64,000 nucleotides of DNA from an uncultured Alistipes sp. (lineage in GTDB: Bacteria > Bacteroidota > Bacteroidia > Bacteroidales > UBA932): positions 1 through 64,000 of the forward strand of contig UQUN01000001.1 of NCBI GenBank assembly GCA_900544175.1, in the 5' to 3' direction. Numbering within the stretch: the first letter of the stretch is position 1; every line of letters begins with the position of its first letter. A program made the translations under genes and the position numbers. Below, one piece after another: positions 33,293-41,642 of this stretch. The notes below the pieces were generated by a model that saw only the letters and a list, made by a program, of their open reading frames with translations, had not been told where the DNA came from and made no database searches.

Positions 33293-34612
33293 TTAAAGTT
33301 CTATTTTGTATTTCTCCAAACGGCGGTATAGAGAGGCCCGTGTGATGCCTAAGGATGCGGCGGCACGGGTCACGTTGCCGTTGCAGTCGGACAAGGCCCT
33401 GCGGATGCGTTCTTTCTCCATCTCCTCCAGCGTGAGATTCCCGGAGGTGCGTACCGGCGGCTCGGGCGCGTTCCCCATGCAACGGGTGATGCCGTCCTTG
33501 CCGATAGTCCCGCCGGGGGCCATGATGAGCGCTCTCTCGACCACATTTTTCAGCTCCCGTATATTGCCAGGCCACGGCAGCCGGCTCAGATACTCCACAG
33601 CTTCCGGGGAAAATTCCGCCCGGGAGGGCACTTCTTTGGCGAAATGTCTTACCAACAGGGGTATGTCTTCCCTGCGCTCCCTGAGCGGCGGCAGGTGTAT
33701 GGGGATGAGGTTCAGGCGGTAGTATAGATCCTCGCGGAAGAGGCCCTGGCTCACCATGTCGGGCAGGCTGCGGTTGGTGGCGGAGATGACCCTGACATCG
33801 GTCTTGCGGGGCAGGCTCTCTCCGAGCGGCTCGTATGTGCGGTCCTGGAGCACGCGGAGCAATTTGACCTGACAGACAGGCTCCAGCTCTCCGATTTCGT
33901 CAAGGAATATAGAACCCTTGTCGGCCAGTTCGAAGCGGCCCTTGCGGTCAGTCCACGCATCGGTGAAGGCTCCCTTCTTGTGTCCGAACATCTCGCTGTC
34001 GAATAGACTGGAGCTGAGGCCTCCGAGATTGACCTTGACGAACGGGCCGGAGTGCCTTGGAGAGTTGAGGTGTATGGCCTCGGCGATAAGCTCCTTGCCC
34101 GTGCCGCTTTCCCCGGTTATGAGCACTGACGCTCCCGTGGGGGCCACTCGCAGCACGGCGTCCAGCACCTCCCGCATCATCGGACTGCGGCCTATGATCC
34201 GGTCGAAGCCCCTGCCCGTCTCCGGAGTCTGTTCCGCCTGCGCCGAGCCTAAGTGCAGGGCCGTGCCTATACGCTCCATCAGGGCCGTATTGTCCCAAGG
34301 CTTTGTGATGAAATCGAAGGCTCCCAACCTCATGCCCTCCACTGCCAGGGAGATGCTGCCCCAGGCTGTCATGAGTATGACAGGAGTGGACGGGGCGAGA
34401 ATCCTTACCTTCCGCAGAAGCTCCAGACCTTCCTCTCCGGTTGTGGACAGGGAGTAGTTCATGTCCATGAGAATCAGTTCCGGCTCCTGCCGGCGCACAG
34501 CCTCGACGGCCTCCTTGGGTCCGGATACCGCCATGGCCGTCAGCCCGGTCCTGCCCAGCAGGAATTTCAGGGACGCCCTTATCGCATCATCATCATCTAC
34601 AATCAGTATCAT
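33293..34612 (-). CDS. Sigma-54-dependent response regulator, NtrC family
   Basis: 439-aa activator. Receiver domain (1-115) with acidic cluster DDDD near 7 and phospho-acceptor D50 in LILMD; AAA+ domain with Walker A GESGTGKE (167-174) and sigma-54 contact loop GAFTDA (214-219, a variant of GAFTGA that I believe is common in Bacteroidota); Fis-type helix-turn-helix at the C-terminus (NVTRAAASLGITRASLYRRL). It is divergent from the first permease gene, and the two sigma-54 promoters with matching palindromes in this region are its obvious targets. It is co-transcribed with the kinase gene. Confidence 0.93.
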   Translation of the reverse strand: MILIVDDDDAIRASLKFLLGRTGLTAMAVSGPKEAVEAVRRQEPELILMDMNYSLSTTGEEGLELLRKVRILAPSTPVILMTAWGSISLAVEGMRLGAFDFITKPWDNTALMERIGTALHLGSAQAEQTPETGRGFDRIIGRSPMMREVLDAVLRVAPTGASVLITGESGTGKELIAEAIHLNSPRHSGPFVKVNLGGLSSSLFDSEMFGHKKGAFTDAWTDRKGRFELADKGSIFLDEIGELEPVCQVKLLRVLQDRTYEPLGESLPRKTDVRVISATNRSLPDMVSQGLFREDLYYRLNLIPIHLPPLRERREDIPLLVRHFAKEVPSRAEFSPEAVEYLSRLPWPGNIRELKNVVERALIMAPGGTIGKDGITRCMGNAPEPPVRTSGNLTLEEMEKERIRRALSDCNGNVTRAAASLGITRASLYRRLEKYKIEL

Positions 34613-34737
34613 ATTTTTACAGTTTCAATAAATTAACGGGCGCGGCACATATTCACCGCCCTCTCTTGGTGTAAAAATAGAAAATCCTGTGATTTTCAGT
34701 ATAAAATTCCTGAAATTTTCAATAAAAGTGCTCAAAA

Positions 34738-34797
34738 TGTCCGACAGCAGCCCCGCCTGTGTCCGCTCCACTGTGTACAAAAACGGACAAGTGTCCG
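34738..34797. promoter_or_regulatory. Upstream activator sites for the sigma-54 regulator (site 1)
   Basis: The palindrome CGGACA-AG-TGTCCG (34784-34797) lies 56 bp upstream of the -24 element of the sigma-54 promoter. Additional half sites are TGTCCGACA (34738-34746) and TGTGTCCGCT (34758-34767). The same palindrome core recurs at 38796-38809, so it is the likely enhancer bound by the NtrC-type regulator. Confidence 0.65.
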
Positions 34798-34853
34798 CTT
34801 CCGAACATCTGCAATTGTGTGTAAGGTGTTGATAATGTATTTGTTAAAATACG

Positions 34854-34868
34854 GGCACGGGGATTGCT
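34854..34868 (+). promoter_or_regulatory. Sigma-54 promoter 1
   Basis: GGCACG-N4-TTGCT: -24 GG at 34854-34855 and -12 GC at 34866-34867 with exactly 10 bp between, matching the sigma-54 consensus TGGCACG-N4-TTGCW except for the first T. The start site would be about 34879, 15 nt before the first permease ATG. Confidence 0.8.
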
Positions 34869-34893
34869 GTCCATATTGGCAAACTTATACGAT

Positions 34894-36183
34894 ATGAGAA
34901 TAGGTCTATATTTCAAGCAGGCGTGGTACAATATACGGTTCAACCGGGTGTATAGTACGGTGTTCGTCATCGGGACGGCTCTGTCGCTGTCGCTGGTCAT
35001 GGCCTTCCTGACGGTTCTGTCGTCGAGGGTAGTCAATACCGTGCCGGAAACGCACAGGGACAGGATGATGGTTCTCAGATCGGTTGTGGAGATTACTGAG
35101 CAGACGTACTTTCAGAGCGGAGTCACCCCTGAGTTCGCAGAGCAGTTCATGGCGGGGGGTGTGCCTGGAGTGGAGGTCTGGTCTGTGGCATGTCCCGGAG
35201 GTTTTGTGGTGCTGGAGAGCGGGGAAGAGGAGATGACGAAGGTGTACGGAAAATATGTGGATCTGGATTTCTGGAAGGTGTTCGACTACGATTTCATTGA
35301 GGGACGGGCGATATCGCATAACGGGATGATGCCCAATACTGCCGAGACCGTGATATCGGAGTCCACGGCGCGGAGTCTGTTCGGCCGGACGGATGCGGTA
35401 GGCGAGACGGTTTACTTTGGCGGGTACGCAATGACAGTATGCGGAGTCGTAAGGGATGTACCGATGAGTGCTGCCACGGCTTTTGCCGGGGTATGGCTGC
35501 CTCAGAGCCTGAGCGAGGACAGCGGCTTCTCTCCGAGCGGACTTCTTGGAATGGGTACGCTGCTGATTTTAGCTGAGGACAGATCGGATTTCGGCATTAT
35601 CAAGGAGGAGATAACCGGCAGAGTGAGCCGGTATGCGGAGGCAAATGATATAACGATGGAACTGAAGTCGTTCGACTCCTACCGCAAGTCGCTGTTCGCC
35701 TGGAGCGAGCTGAGTTCGGCGGCATATACGTGGCTGGGCATAGGAGTGGTGCTGATTATCCTTATAGTGCCTCTGCTCAATCTCTCGGGCATGGTGGGCT
35801 CCCGCATGGAGGCTCGTCTGACCGAGTTCGGCACCCGCAAGTCGTTCGGGGCCGGTCCCCGATCCATCATAGCCCAGATAGCGGGGGAGAACCTGCTGAT
35901 GACCATTATCGGCGGAGTTGTGGGCCTGCTGGCCGCATGGCTGATCATCGCTCTGTTCTCGCGTCAGCTCAACTCACTGGTGCCAGGCAGTTTCATGGAC
36001 AATATATCGCAGATGGGAGAGATTCCCGATTCGGGATTCTTCGACTTCAGGGATTTCTTCAAACTCTGGCTGTACCTGGCTCTGCTGGGAATCATCTTGG
36101 TACTCAACCTTGTATCGGCCCTGATACCTGCCGCCAAGGTTATCCGGCGCCCCATCACCGAATCGTTGAACTATAAAAAATGA
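34894..36183 (+). CDS. ABC transporter permease A1 (MacB/FtsX type)
   Basis: 429-aa MacB-fold permease: N-terminal TM (about 20-42), large periplasmic domain (about 45-285; with ARSLFGRTDAVGETVYF and VCGVVRDVPM), and three C-terminal TM segments (about 290-312, 340-365, 392-415). The cytoplasmic loop LTEFGTRKSFGA is the usual coupling segment, and the protein ends RRPITESLNYKK. ATG at 34894 is used because longer in-frame starts begin inside the -12 promoter element. First gene after sigma-54 promoter 1; it forms a pair with the following permease, with no ATPase of its own. Confidence 0.9.
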   Translation: MRIGLYFKQAWYNIRFNRVYSTVFVIGTALSLSLVMAFLTVLSSRVVNTVPETHRDRMMVLRSVVEITEQTYFQSGVTPEFAEQFMAGGVPGVEVWSVACPGGFVVLESGEEEMTKVYGKYVDLDFWKVFDYDFIEGRAISHNGMMPNTAETVISESTARSLFGRTDAVGETVYFGGYAMTVCGVVRDVPMSAATAFAGVWLPQSLSEDSGFSPSGLLGMGTLLILAEDRSDFGIIKEEITGRVSRYAEANDITMELKSFDSYRKSLFAWSELSSAAYTWLGIGVVLIILIVPLLNLSGMVGSRMEARLTEFGTRKSFGAGPRSIIAQIAGENLLMTIIGGVVGLLAAWLIIALFSRQLNSLVPGSFMDNISQMGEIPDSGFFDFRDFFKLWLYLALLGIILVLNLVSALIPAAKVIRRPITESLNYKK

Positions 36184-36188
36184 CAGAT

Positions 36189-37502
36189 ATGCTCAAACAG
36201 ATATTTAAACAGCTGTGGTTCTACCGCAGGAGCAACTCCTGGCTTTTCATCGAGTTGGTGATCATAATCGCTGTCTCATGGTTCCTTGTCCATCAGACCT
36301 GGACTCCCCGCTACCGCATCGATGCCGTGCCGGACGGGATGAAGTCAGAAGGCGTGTACGTTGTATCGTTCGACCTGCTTCAGTCCGGCCATAGGGATTA
36401 CGACCCGCAGGCTGACGGCGAGGAGGCGTGGTCACGGGATTTCGGACGCATTATGGACCGGATCAAGAGTATGCCGGAAGTACTGTGCGCGGCGCCCATA
36501 ACGGATTCCAACCCTGGACTGGGCCCTATATCCGCAGGAGGTCTCGAGCTTGACAGTGTGACATACATTACTCTGCAGGCAATTGAAAGGGCTATGGGCC
36601 CGGATGATTTCGATGTGTTCGGCTATGAGGTAGTATGGCCCGAGAACGGCAGGATAGATGATTCCCGGCCCATGTCCATTATTATCACTGAGGATCTCGC
36701 CGAGTACGTCTTTCCGGGCGTGAATCCGATAGGCAGGAACCTCGAGTCGGCCTGTGCCGAGCCGGATATGGAGTACGGCTGGACAAATCCGATCGTGGGA
36801 GTAATCCGCAGTATCAGGCCCGACGGCTGTTCGGACAATGTTCCGGCAGTATTCATGAACATTCCCGACCTTGCCGCCTATGCCGCGGAAGATATATGCT
36901 GTGCTTTCCGTCTCAAGCCAGATGTGGACGCTGAGGAATTTGTCGGGAAGGCAGCCGTAGAGTGGAGAAAGGCCCTCCGTTTCGGAAATTACCGGGTCAG
37001 CGACGTGTTCAGTTATCGGGAGCGCATCGACAGCTATGTGCAGCTGGAGGTATTGGACAACAATTTTATCTGGAATACCGTTTTCATTTTCTTGATGATC
37101 AATGTCCTGCTGGCAGTAGCATCGACAGGCTGGCTCCGGTTGGAGGAGCGGCGCGGTGAGATTGGGGTCCGCCGGGCCATGGGCGGCTCTCCCCGAGGCA
37201 TTCTCCTGCACTATATGGGTGAGGTCTGGATCATATTCGCATCGGCAGCTGTCCTCGGAATACTGATAACGTTCAATGTCCTGCTTGTCGGCAATATAGG
37301 CATTACCGCTCCGCATAGTTTTACAGGTGAATTGCCTCTCAACGCCGCAGACTTTCCCCTGCTCTTCGATCCTGTGGCGCACTTCCTTGCGGTGGAGGGG
37401 ATTGTCTTGGGAGCCATGCTGCTGGCTGTGACCGTGGCAATCATCATTCCCGCAGCCGGCGCGCTCCGCCGACCGCCCGTCGAGGCCCTTAGAGACGAAT
37501 AG
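36189..37502 (+). CDS. ABC transporter permease B1 (MacB/FtsX type)
   Basis: 437 aa from ATG 36189, chosen by analogy with paralogue B2 (both begin MxKQIxKQLWxYRRxNxW). The ATG at 36180, overlapping the A1 stop, is possible and would make 440 aa. Same fold: one N-terminal TM, periplasmic domain with the B-type motif FPGVNPIGRNLE, and three C-terminal TMs with coupling loop RRGEIGVRRAMGG. It ends RRPPVEALRDE. Presumed heterodimer partner of A1. Confidence 0.9.
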   Translation: MLKQIFKQLWFYRRSNSWLFIELVIIIAVSWFLVHQTWTPRYRIDAVPDGMKSEGVYVVSFDLLQSGHRDYDPQADGEEAWSRDFGRIMDRIKSMPEVLCAAPITDSNPGLGPISAGGLELDSVTYITLQAIERAMGPDDFDVFGYEVVWPENGRIDDSRPMSIIITEDLAEYVFPGVNPIGRNLESACAEPDMEYGWTNPIVGVIRSIRPDGCSDNVPAVFMNIPDLAAYAAEDICCAFRLKPDVDAEEFVGKAAVEWRKALRFGNYRVSDVFSYRERIDSYVQLEVLDNNFIWNTVFIFLMINVLLAVASTGWLRLEERRGEIGVRRAMGGSPRGILLHYMGEVWIIFASAAVLGILITFNVLLVGNIGITAPHSFTGELPLNAADFPLLFDPVAHFLAVEGIVLGAMLLAVTVAIIIPAAGALRRPPVEALRDE

Positions 37503-37579
37503 CCGTAAAGAGAAAGCAGCATGATCCGCGATTCCATTGTCCGCGAGCTGCAGTCTTAAGGAATGTGCAGTGTGTGATT

Positions 37580-38687
37580 TCAGTCTTTCAGGCATCCCAG
37601 GGGGACAACATAGACACCATCATTGCGTCGGTAGGCAAATTCTCCGCCTGTCAGGACCATTAGGAAAGATGCCGAGTTTTACCTCAACCGCTGCCCATTT
37701 TCCATTGTCCAGGCTTATTATGAGGTCTGCCTCAAGATTGTTGTTATCGTGGTAGTGCCTTATACTGCCGCGTAGAGTTTCTGAATATACTTTAAGGTCG
37801 CGGGTACATAGGGATTCGAAAAGGAAACCAAAATAATTGAAATCCTCGATGATTGCCTCCGGGCTTGCTCCCAATGCGGCGACAGCGATGGACGGGTCTG
37901 TGAACTGACGTTTGACGGATGTCCGGATGCCTGTCTTCGACCGCAGTGAAGGCTGCCAGGCTTTTATGTCCTCTATGACAAACAATTTACGCAGTGCTCT
38001 CAAATAAATTCCGAGAGTTTTGTCTGTCATGGATACATCGTTGGCTTTTACGTCTGCTATGATGGTTCTGTCAGTTGTCATGGTGGATATGTTGCGGGCA
38101 AGTGACCTCATAATACTCCGGACCCTGTCAGGATCTTTTTGAGACTTGTCTACTGTCGAAGCATCTCTTTCGGCTATAGCATCGTCTCTCTCCATGTCTA
38201 AGGCTGCCGGCCAGCCTCCGCGGCAGATGACATAGGCGATATCCTCTACGGAAAGGCTGCTGGCAGCCCCGATTTCGGTATTTCCTTCAAATAAACTTTT
38301 CAATGAAACCGTGCCGTTGGATTCTCCACTTTCAAACAGGCTCATGGGGCGCATTCTGAGACGGGATATTCTGCCTGTCCCTGTGTGCTCTACCTCGTCC
38401 TCATCGGCCGTCACGCTGCCGGTAAGAATGAACTGCCCTTTTACAGGACTTTGGTCTACAGCGTATCTTACTGCGTCCCAAAGAACTGCCGCTGTCTGCC
38501 ATTCGTCAATAAGCCTCGGTCTGTCTCCTCGCAGAAGCAGGGATGGGGCTGTTTGTGCCAGTTTCAGGTAGGACGCTTTTTTGTCAGGGTCCTGCATGTA
38601 TATTACACTTTCAGCGGCATTCAAAGCTGTCCATGTTTTACCGCACCATTTGGGCCCGGTTATCAGTACGGCACCGCTCGTTCTCAA
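37580..38687 (-). pseudogene. Decayed AAA ATPase/DUF4143 protein
   Basis: This is an ATP-binding protein of the AAA_14 + DUF4143 type. Walker A is GPKWCGKT, Walker B region LIDEWQ and sensor ILTGSV are intact. Two lesions are visible. No ATG lies in frame at the 5' end: the frame runs on upstream without an ATG, and only TTG at 38687 is available. At the 3' end the frame shifts after AVEVKLG; the normal tail (FLMVLTGGEFAYRRNDGVYV..., ending 37580) is readable in another frame with about 20-30 residues missing between. The family is often horizontally spread. It lies opposite to and between the two halves of the permease array. Confidence 0.75.
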
Positions 38688-38740
38688 TTTTTTTTGTAAG
38701 AGCGCATCACAGACTCTAAATTTAAGTGCAAAAATAGTGT

Positions 38741-38777
38741 ATTCCGAACTTTTCAGTAGTTTTATTCCGAACTTTTC
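38741..38777. repeat. 14-bp direct repeat
   Basis: ATTCCGAACTTTTC occurs at 38741-38754 and again at 38764-38777, a 23-bp period. It lies between the 5' end of the pseudogene and the upstream activator palindromes. It could be an extra activator site or a relic of the insertion; I cannot tell. Confidence 0.6.
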
Positions 38778-38785
38778 TGGCGGGG

Positions 38786-38809
38786 TGTCCGAAAACGGAC
38801 ATGTGTTCG
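38786..38809. promoter_or_regulatory. Upstream activator sites for the sigma-54 regulator (site 2)
   Basis: TGTCCG-AAAA-CGGACA (38786-38801) is a perfect inverted repeat, and CGGACA-TG-TGTTCG (38796-38809) copies the site-1 palindrome with one change. The downstream flank (CGCTTCCG, CAT-TGC, AAGGTG, GATAATG, ATT) also matches site 1 with small gaps, so the two regulatory blocks are related by duplication. The palindrome ends 56 bp before the -24 element. Confidence 0.65.
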
Positions 38810-38864
38810 CTTCCGTGCATTTGCTAAGGTGGATAATGCATTGAAAATTAGCGTATTAATGTTG

Positions 38865-38880
38865 TGGCACGGCGGTTGTT
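38865..38880 (+). promoter_or_regulatory. Sigma-54 promoter 2
   Basis: TGGCACG-N4-TTGTT: a perfect -24 half (GG at 38866-38867) and a -12 half with GT instead of GC at 38878-38879, with 10-bp spacing. The start site would be about 38891, leaving a leader of about 153 nt before the adaptor ATG. Confidence 0.7.
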
Positions 38881-38962
38881 GATGCCTGAGCGGACGGGAT
38901 GCGTACAGCCTGTCGATGACCTTGGATATGAATGATTTTTTAAAGTTAATATAGTTGAAAGG

Positions 38963-39007
38963 CTGTCCCTCCTCCTTCCTTATCCGGCAAGGAGGAGGAT
39001 TGGACAG
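38963..39007 (+). promoter_or_regulatory. Strong leader hairpin with buried SD-like sequence
   Basis: CTGTCC+CTCCTCCTT (38963-38977) pairs with AAGGAGGAG (38989-38997) and GGACAG (39002-39007), with a 4-nt bulge and an 11-nt loop: 15 base pairs. The 3' arm carries AAGGAGGAGG, a strong anti-16S sequence, but 46 nt from the ATG. It lies in the predicted untranslated leader of the sigma-54 promoter 2 transcript and has no T-run, so it is not an ordinary terminator. Confidence 0.6.
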
Positions 39008-39043
39008 AAAGGATTGTAAAAAGAAACAAACAGCATAATAGCG

Positions 39044-40306
39044 ATGGACAGGAAACTTACTACAAAGGAGAAATGGCAGGACCGCCGCAAGGTCATCATC
39101 CGCTGGAGCGCGGGAGTGGCGGCCGCGGTGCTGGCAGTGGTGCTTTTGGCTGTGCTGATACAGCCGTCGGTGCGTGAGAGCAGCCTGAAATTGGCGGCGG
39201 CGGACGTAGGCTCTATAAATTTTGCCGTATCGGCTACGGGCAAGGTCGTGCCCGGCTATGAGGAGACCATCAACGCTCCGATATCGTCCCGGGTGCTGGA
39301 GGTCTTCAAGCGTGCGGGAGATGTGGTGCAGGCAGGAGAACCGCTTCTGAAACTGGACCTTGCAGCAGCGCAGGCCGAATACGACAAACTGGAGGACGAG
39401 GAGCAGATGAAGATCCTGAGACTTGACCAGATGCGGATTTCTAACCGCAATCAGCTTTCAGAGATGGAGATGAGGATAAAGATCCAGGAGATGGAACTGG
39501 ACCGGAAAGAAGCCGCCTTACGCAATGAGCGGTATCTGGATTCTCTGGGAGCAGGCACTCCCGATAAGGTCAGGGAGGCGGAGCTGGCCTATACGGTGGC
39601 CAGTATGGAACTGGATGAGAACCGGCAGAAACTGGAAAACCAGAGGGAGTTGTCAGCAGCCGACGAGGCGGTGGCAGAACTGGAGCTTTCCATTTTCCGC
39701 AAGAACATGGAACAGAGCCGCCGCCGGCTTTACGACGCCGGTATCAGGGCTCCGTATGCGGCTACCCTGACTTATATCGCGGATGAGATAGGCGCCCAGG
39801 TCTCCGAGGGCAGCAAGATAGCCATGCTGGCCGATCTGACCCGCTTCAAGGTGGAGGGCGAGCTGGGGGACATGCAGGCCAGCAGGATAGCCGAGGGGTA
39901 CCGGACGACCGTGCTGGCCGGACGGGACACGCTTGCCGGAGTCGTATCGGGCATCTCGCCTCTGTCCACAGACGGCCTGATATCGTTCTCGGTGCAGCTT
40001 GACGATGAGTCGGCTCCGGTTCTGCGCTCCGGGCTCAAATGCGATATCTACGTGGTCTATGCCTGGCGTGAGAATGTGCTCCGCCTGCCTTCCGGTACGT
40101 ACTATAAAGGGGCCGGCAACTACGATCTCTTTGTACGTGAGGGCGACCGTCTGGTCCGCCGCCGTGTGGCCCTCGGCGAGGCCAACTACGACTATGTGGA
40201 GGTCGTCTCCGGCATAGAGCCGGGCGAGCAGGTGGTCATCTCGGATATGTCCGACTATGCGAAGCAGCCGGAGCTCAGGATCAAGCCGGCCAAGAGGAAA
40301 AGATAA
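39044..40306 (+). CDS. HlyD/MacA-type periplasmic adaptor of the ABC array
   Basis: 420-aa membrane-fusion protein anchored by one N-terminal TM (about 22-43) rather than a lipid. It has a barrel-sandwich domain (SATGKVVPGYEETINAPISSRV; VFKRAGDVVQAGEPLLKLD), a long coiled-coil hairpin (about 105-225, with LDSLGAGTPDKVREAELAY), the second lipoyl half (GIRAPYAATLTYI), and a beta-barrel with a C-terminal domain ending near EQVVISDM. It is the only adaptor in the array, so all permease pairs probably share it with the TolC at 49103. First gene of the promoter-2 transcript. Confidence 0.9.
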   Translation: MDRKLTTKEKWQDRRKVIIRWSAGVAAAVLAVVLLAVLIQPSVRESSLKLAAADVGSINFAVSATGKVVPGYEETINAPISSRVLEVFKRAGDVVQAGEPLLKLDLAAAQAEYDKLEDEEQMKILRLDQMRISNRNQLSEMEMRIKIQEMELDRKEAALRNERYLDSLGAGTPDKVREAELAYTVASMELDENRQKLENQRELSAADEAVAELELSIFRKNMEQSRRRLYDAGIRAPYAATLTYIADEIGAQVSEGSKIAMLADLTRFKVEGELGDMQASRIAEGYRTTVLAGRDTLAGVVSGISPLSTDGLISFSVQLDDESAPVLRSGLKCDIYVVYAWRENVLRLPSGTYYKGAGNYDLFVREGDRLVRRRVALGEANYDYVEVVSGIEPGEQVVISDMSDYAKQPELRIKPAKRKR

Positions 40307-40318
40307 AATCGTTGTTAT

Positions 40319-41635
40319 ATGAAACTTGGAATGTATATAAAAGAGGCGTGGTACGACCTGCGCAAGTCAAGGGTGTACAGTGCGGTTTATATCATCGGTA
40401 CGGGCTTCTCGCTGGCGCTGGTGATGGCTTACCTGACGGTGCAGTCGATGCACTTCGACAACTCCTATCCGGAGGTACACAGAGACCGGATGCTTATAAT
40501 TCCGGCATTGGAGGAGAGCAAGGATGGGGGCGGCAGTACATCGGCTATGCTGAGTTTGAATTTTATCGACCGTTTCCTCCTGCAGGATCCCATTGAGGGA
40601 GTGCAGGCGGTGTCGGCCATTACATACGAGGATGTGACGGTGGCCAATGACAGGGGCGAGGCGTTAGGAACGGTGGCCGGAGTGGTGGATGAGGCTTTTT
40701 GGACGGTTTTCAGAATGGACTTTGTAGACGGACATGCCCTGACGGAGCTCAGTCTCAATCAGGCGGCTCCCGAGACAGTGGTCTGCGAGTCCCTGGCCAG
40801 GCTTCTCTATGGCCGCAGTGACATCACGGGGGAGAGGCTTTTCTTCAAGGACAGGGAATTCCGGGTGTGCGGAGTGGTGCGGGACGTGCCTCAGACGGCA
40901 TCGATAGCTTTCGCCCAGTTGTGGATTCCGGACTTGGACAAGGAGGCGCGGGCTGCCTCATCGTTCGAATGGCTGGGCCGCGAGAGTATGCTGGGTGACT
41001 ATTTTGCCGTGCTGCTGGCTGAGGACCGGAGCGATTTCGCCTCTATACGGCAGACGATAGAGGACCGGCTGGAGATATACAACAGCAGCGCCGATGTCGA
41101 GTACAAGCTGTCCTGCTACAAGGGTATCCCGACCGTAAGGGAGAATTCTTTCATCTGGAGCGGGCTGACCTCCGCATCATTTACATGGATAGGAATAGGG
41201 GTGATGCTGTTCATCCTGCTCATACCGATGATCAATCTCTCCGGCATGGTCAGCTCCCGCATGGAGGCCCGCATGGGCGAGTTCGGGGTGCGCAAGTCCT
41301 TCGGTGCCTGGCGCGGGGACGTGCTGCAGCAGATTACGGGCGAGAACCTGTTGCTGACTCTGCTCGGGGGCGTGCTCGGACTGCTCCTTTCGTATGTGCT
41401 TTTAGGCGTGTTCTCAGAGCAGTTCAACGGGATGCTGCCTACTGAGGTTCTGGGGATGGTGTTCTCAATGGAGGAAATCGATGCGGCTGTATTCTCGGTA
41501 AGGGACTTCTTCAAACTGAGACTTTATCTTCTGCTATTGGCCATCGTGTTGGTTCTCAATCTTGTGTCGGCTCTGTTGCCGGCCATGAAGGTGATGCGTC
41601 GACCTATCACTGAATCGTTGAACTCTGTAAAGTGA
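40319..41635 (+). CDS. ABC transporter permease A2 (MacB/FtsX type)
   Basis: 438-aa paralogue of A1: both begin MxxGxYxKxAWYxxRxxRVYS and end RRPITESLN. N-terminal TM, periplasmic domain with ARLLYGRSDITGERLFF and CGVVRDVPQ, three C-terminal TMs and the coupling loop MGEFGVRKSFGA. It starts 13 nt after the adaptor gene and 8 nt before B2. The A1/A2 likeness together with the copied promoter blocks indicates duplication of a promoter-plus-pair unit. Confidence 0.9.
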   Translation: MKLGMYIKEAWYDLRKSRVYSAVYIIGTGFSLALVMAYLTVQSMHFDNSYPEVHRDRMLIIPALEESKDGGGSTSAMLSLNFIDRFLLQDPIEGVQAVSAITYEDVTVANDRGEALGTVAGVVDEAFWTVFRMDFVDGHALTELSLNQAAPETVVCESLARLLYGRSDITGERLFFKDREFRVCGVVRDVPQTASIAFAQLWIPDLDKEARAASSFEWLGRESMLGDYFAVLLAEDRSDFASIRQTIEDRLEIYNSSADVEYKLSCYKGIPTVRENSFIWSGLTSASFTWIGIGVMLFILLIPMINLSGMVSSRMEARMGEFGVRKSFGAWRGDVLQQITGENLLLTLLGGVLGLLLSYVLLGVFSEQFNGMLPTEVLGMVFSMEEIDAAVFSVRDFFKLRLYLLLLAIVLVLNLVSALLPAMKVMRRPITESLNSVK

Positions 41636-41642
41636 ATCCGAT

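Noticed and set aside
34613..34737. Possible sigma-54 promoter for the regulator gene itself
   Set aside because: A GGCAC is present but no TTGC lies at the required distance on either strand.
34864..34893. Upstream TTG start for permease A1
   Set aside because: The TTG is part of the -12 element of the sigma-54 promoter, so it would lie upstream of the transcription start.
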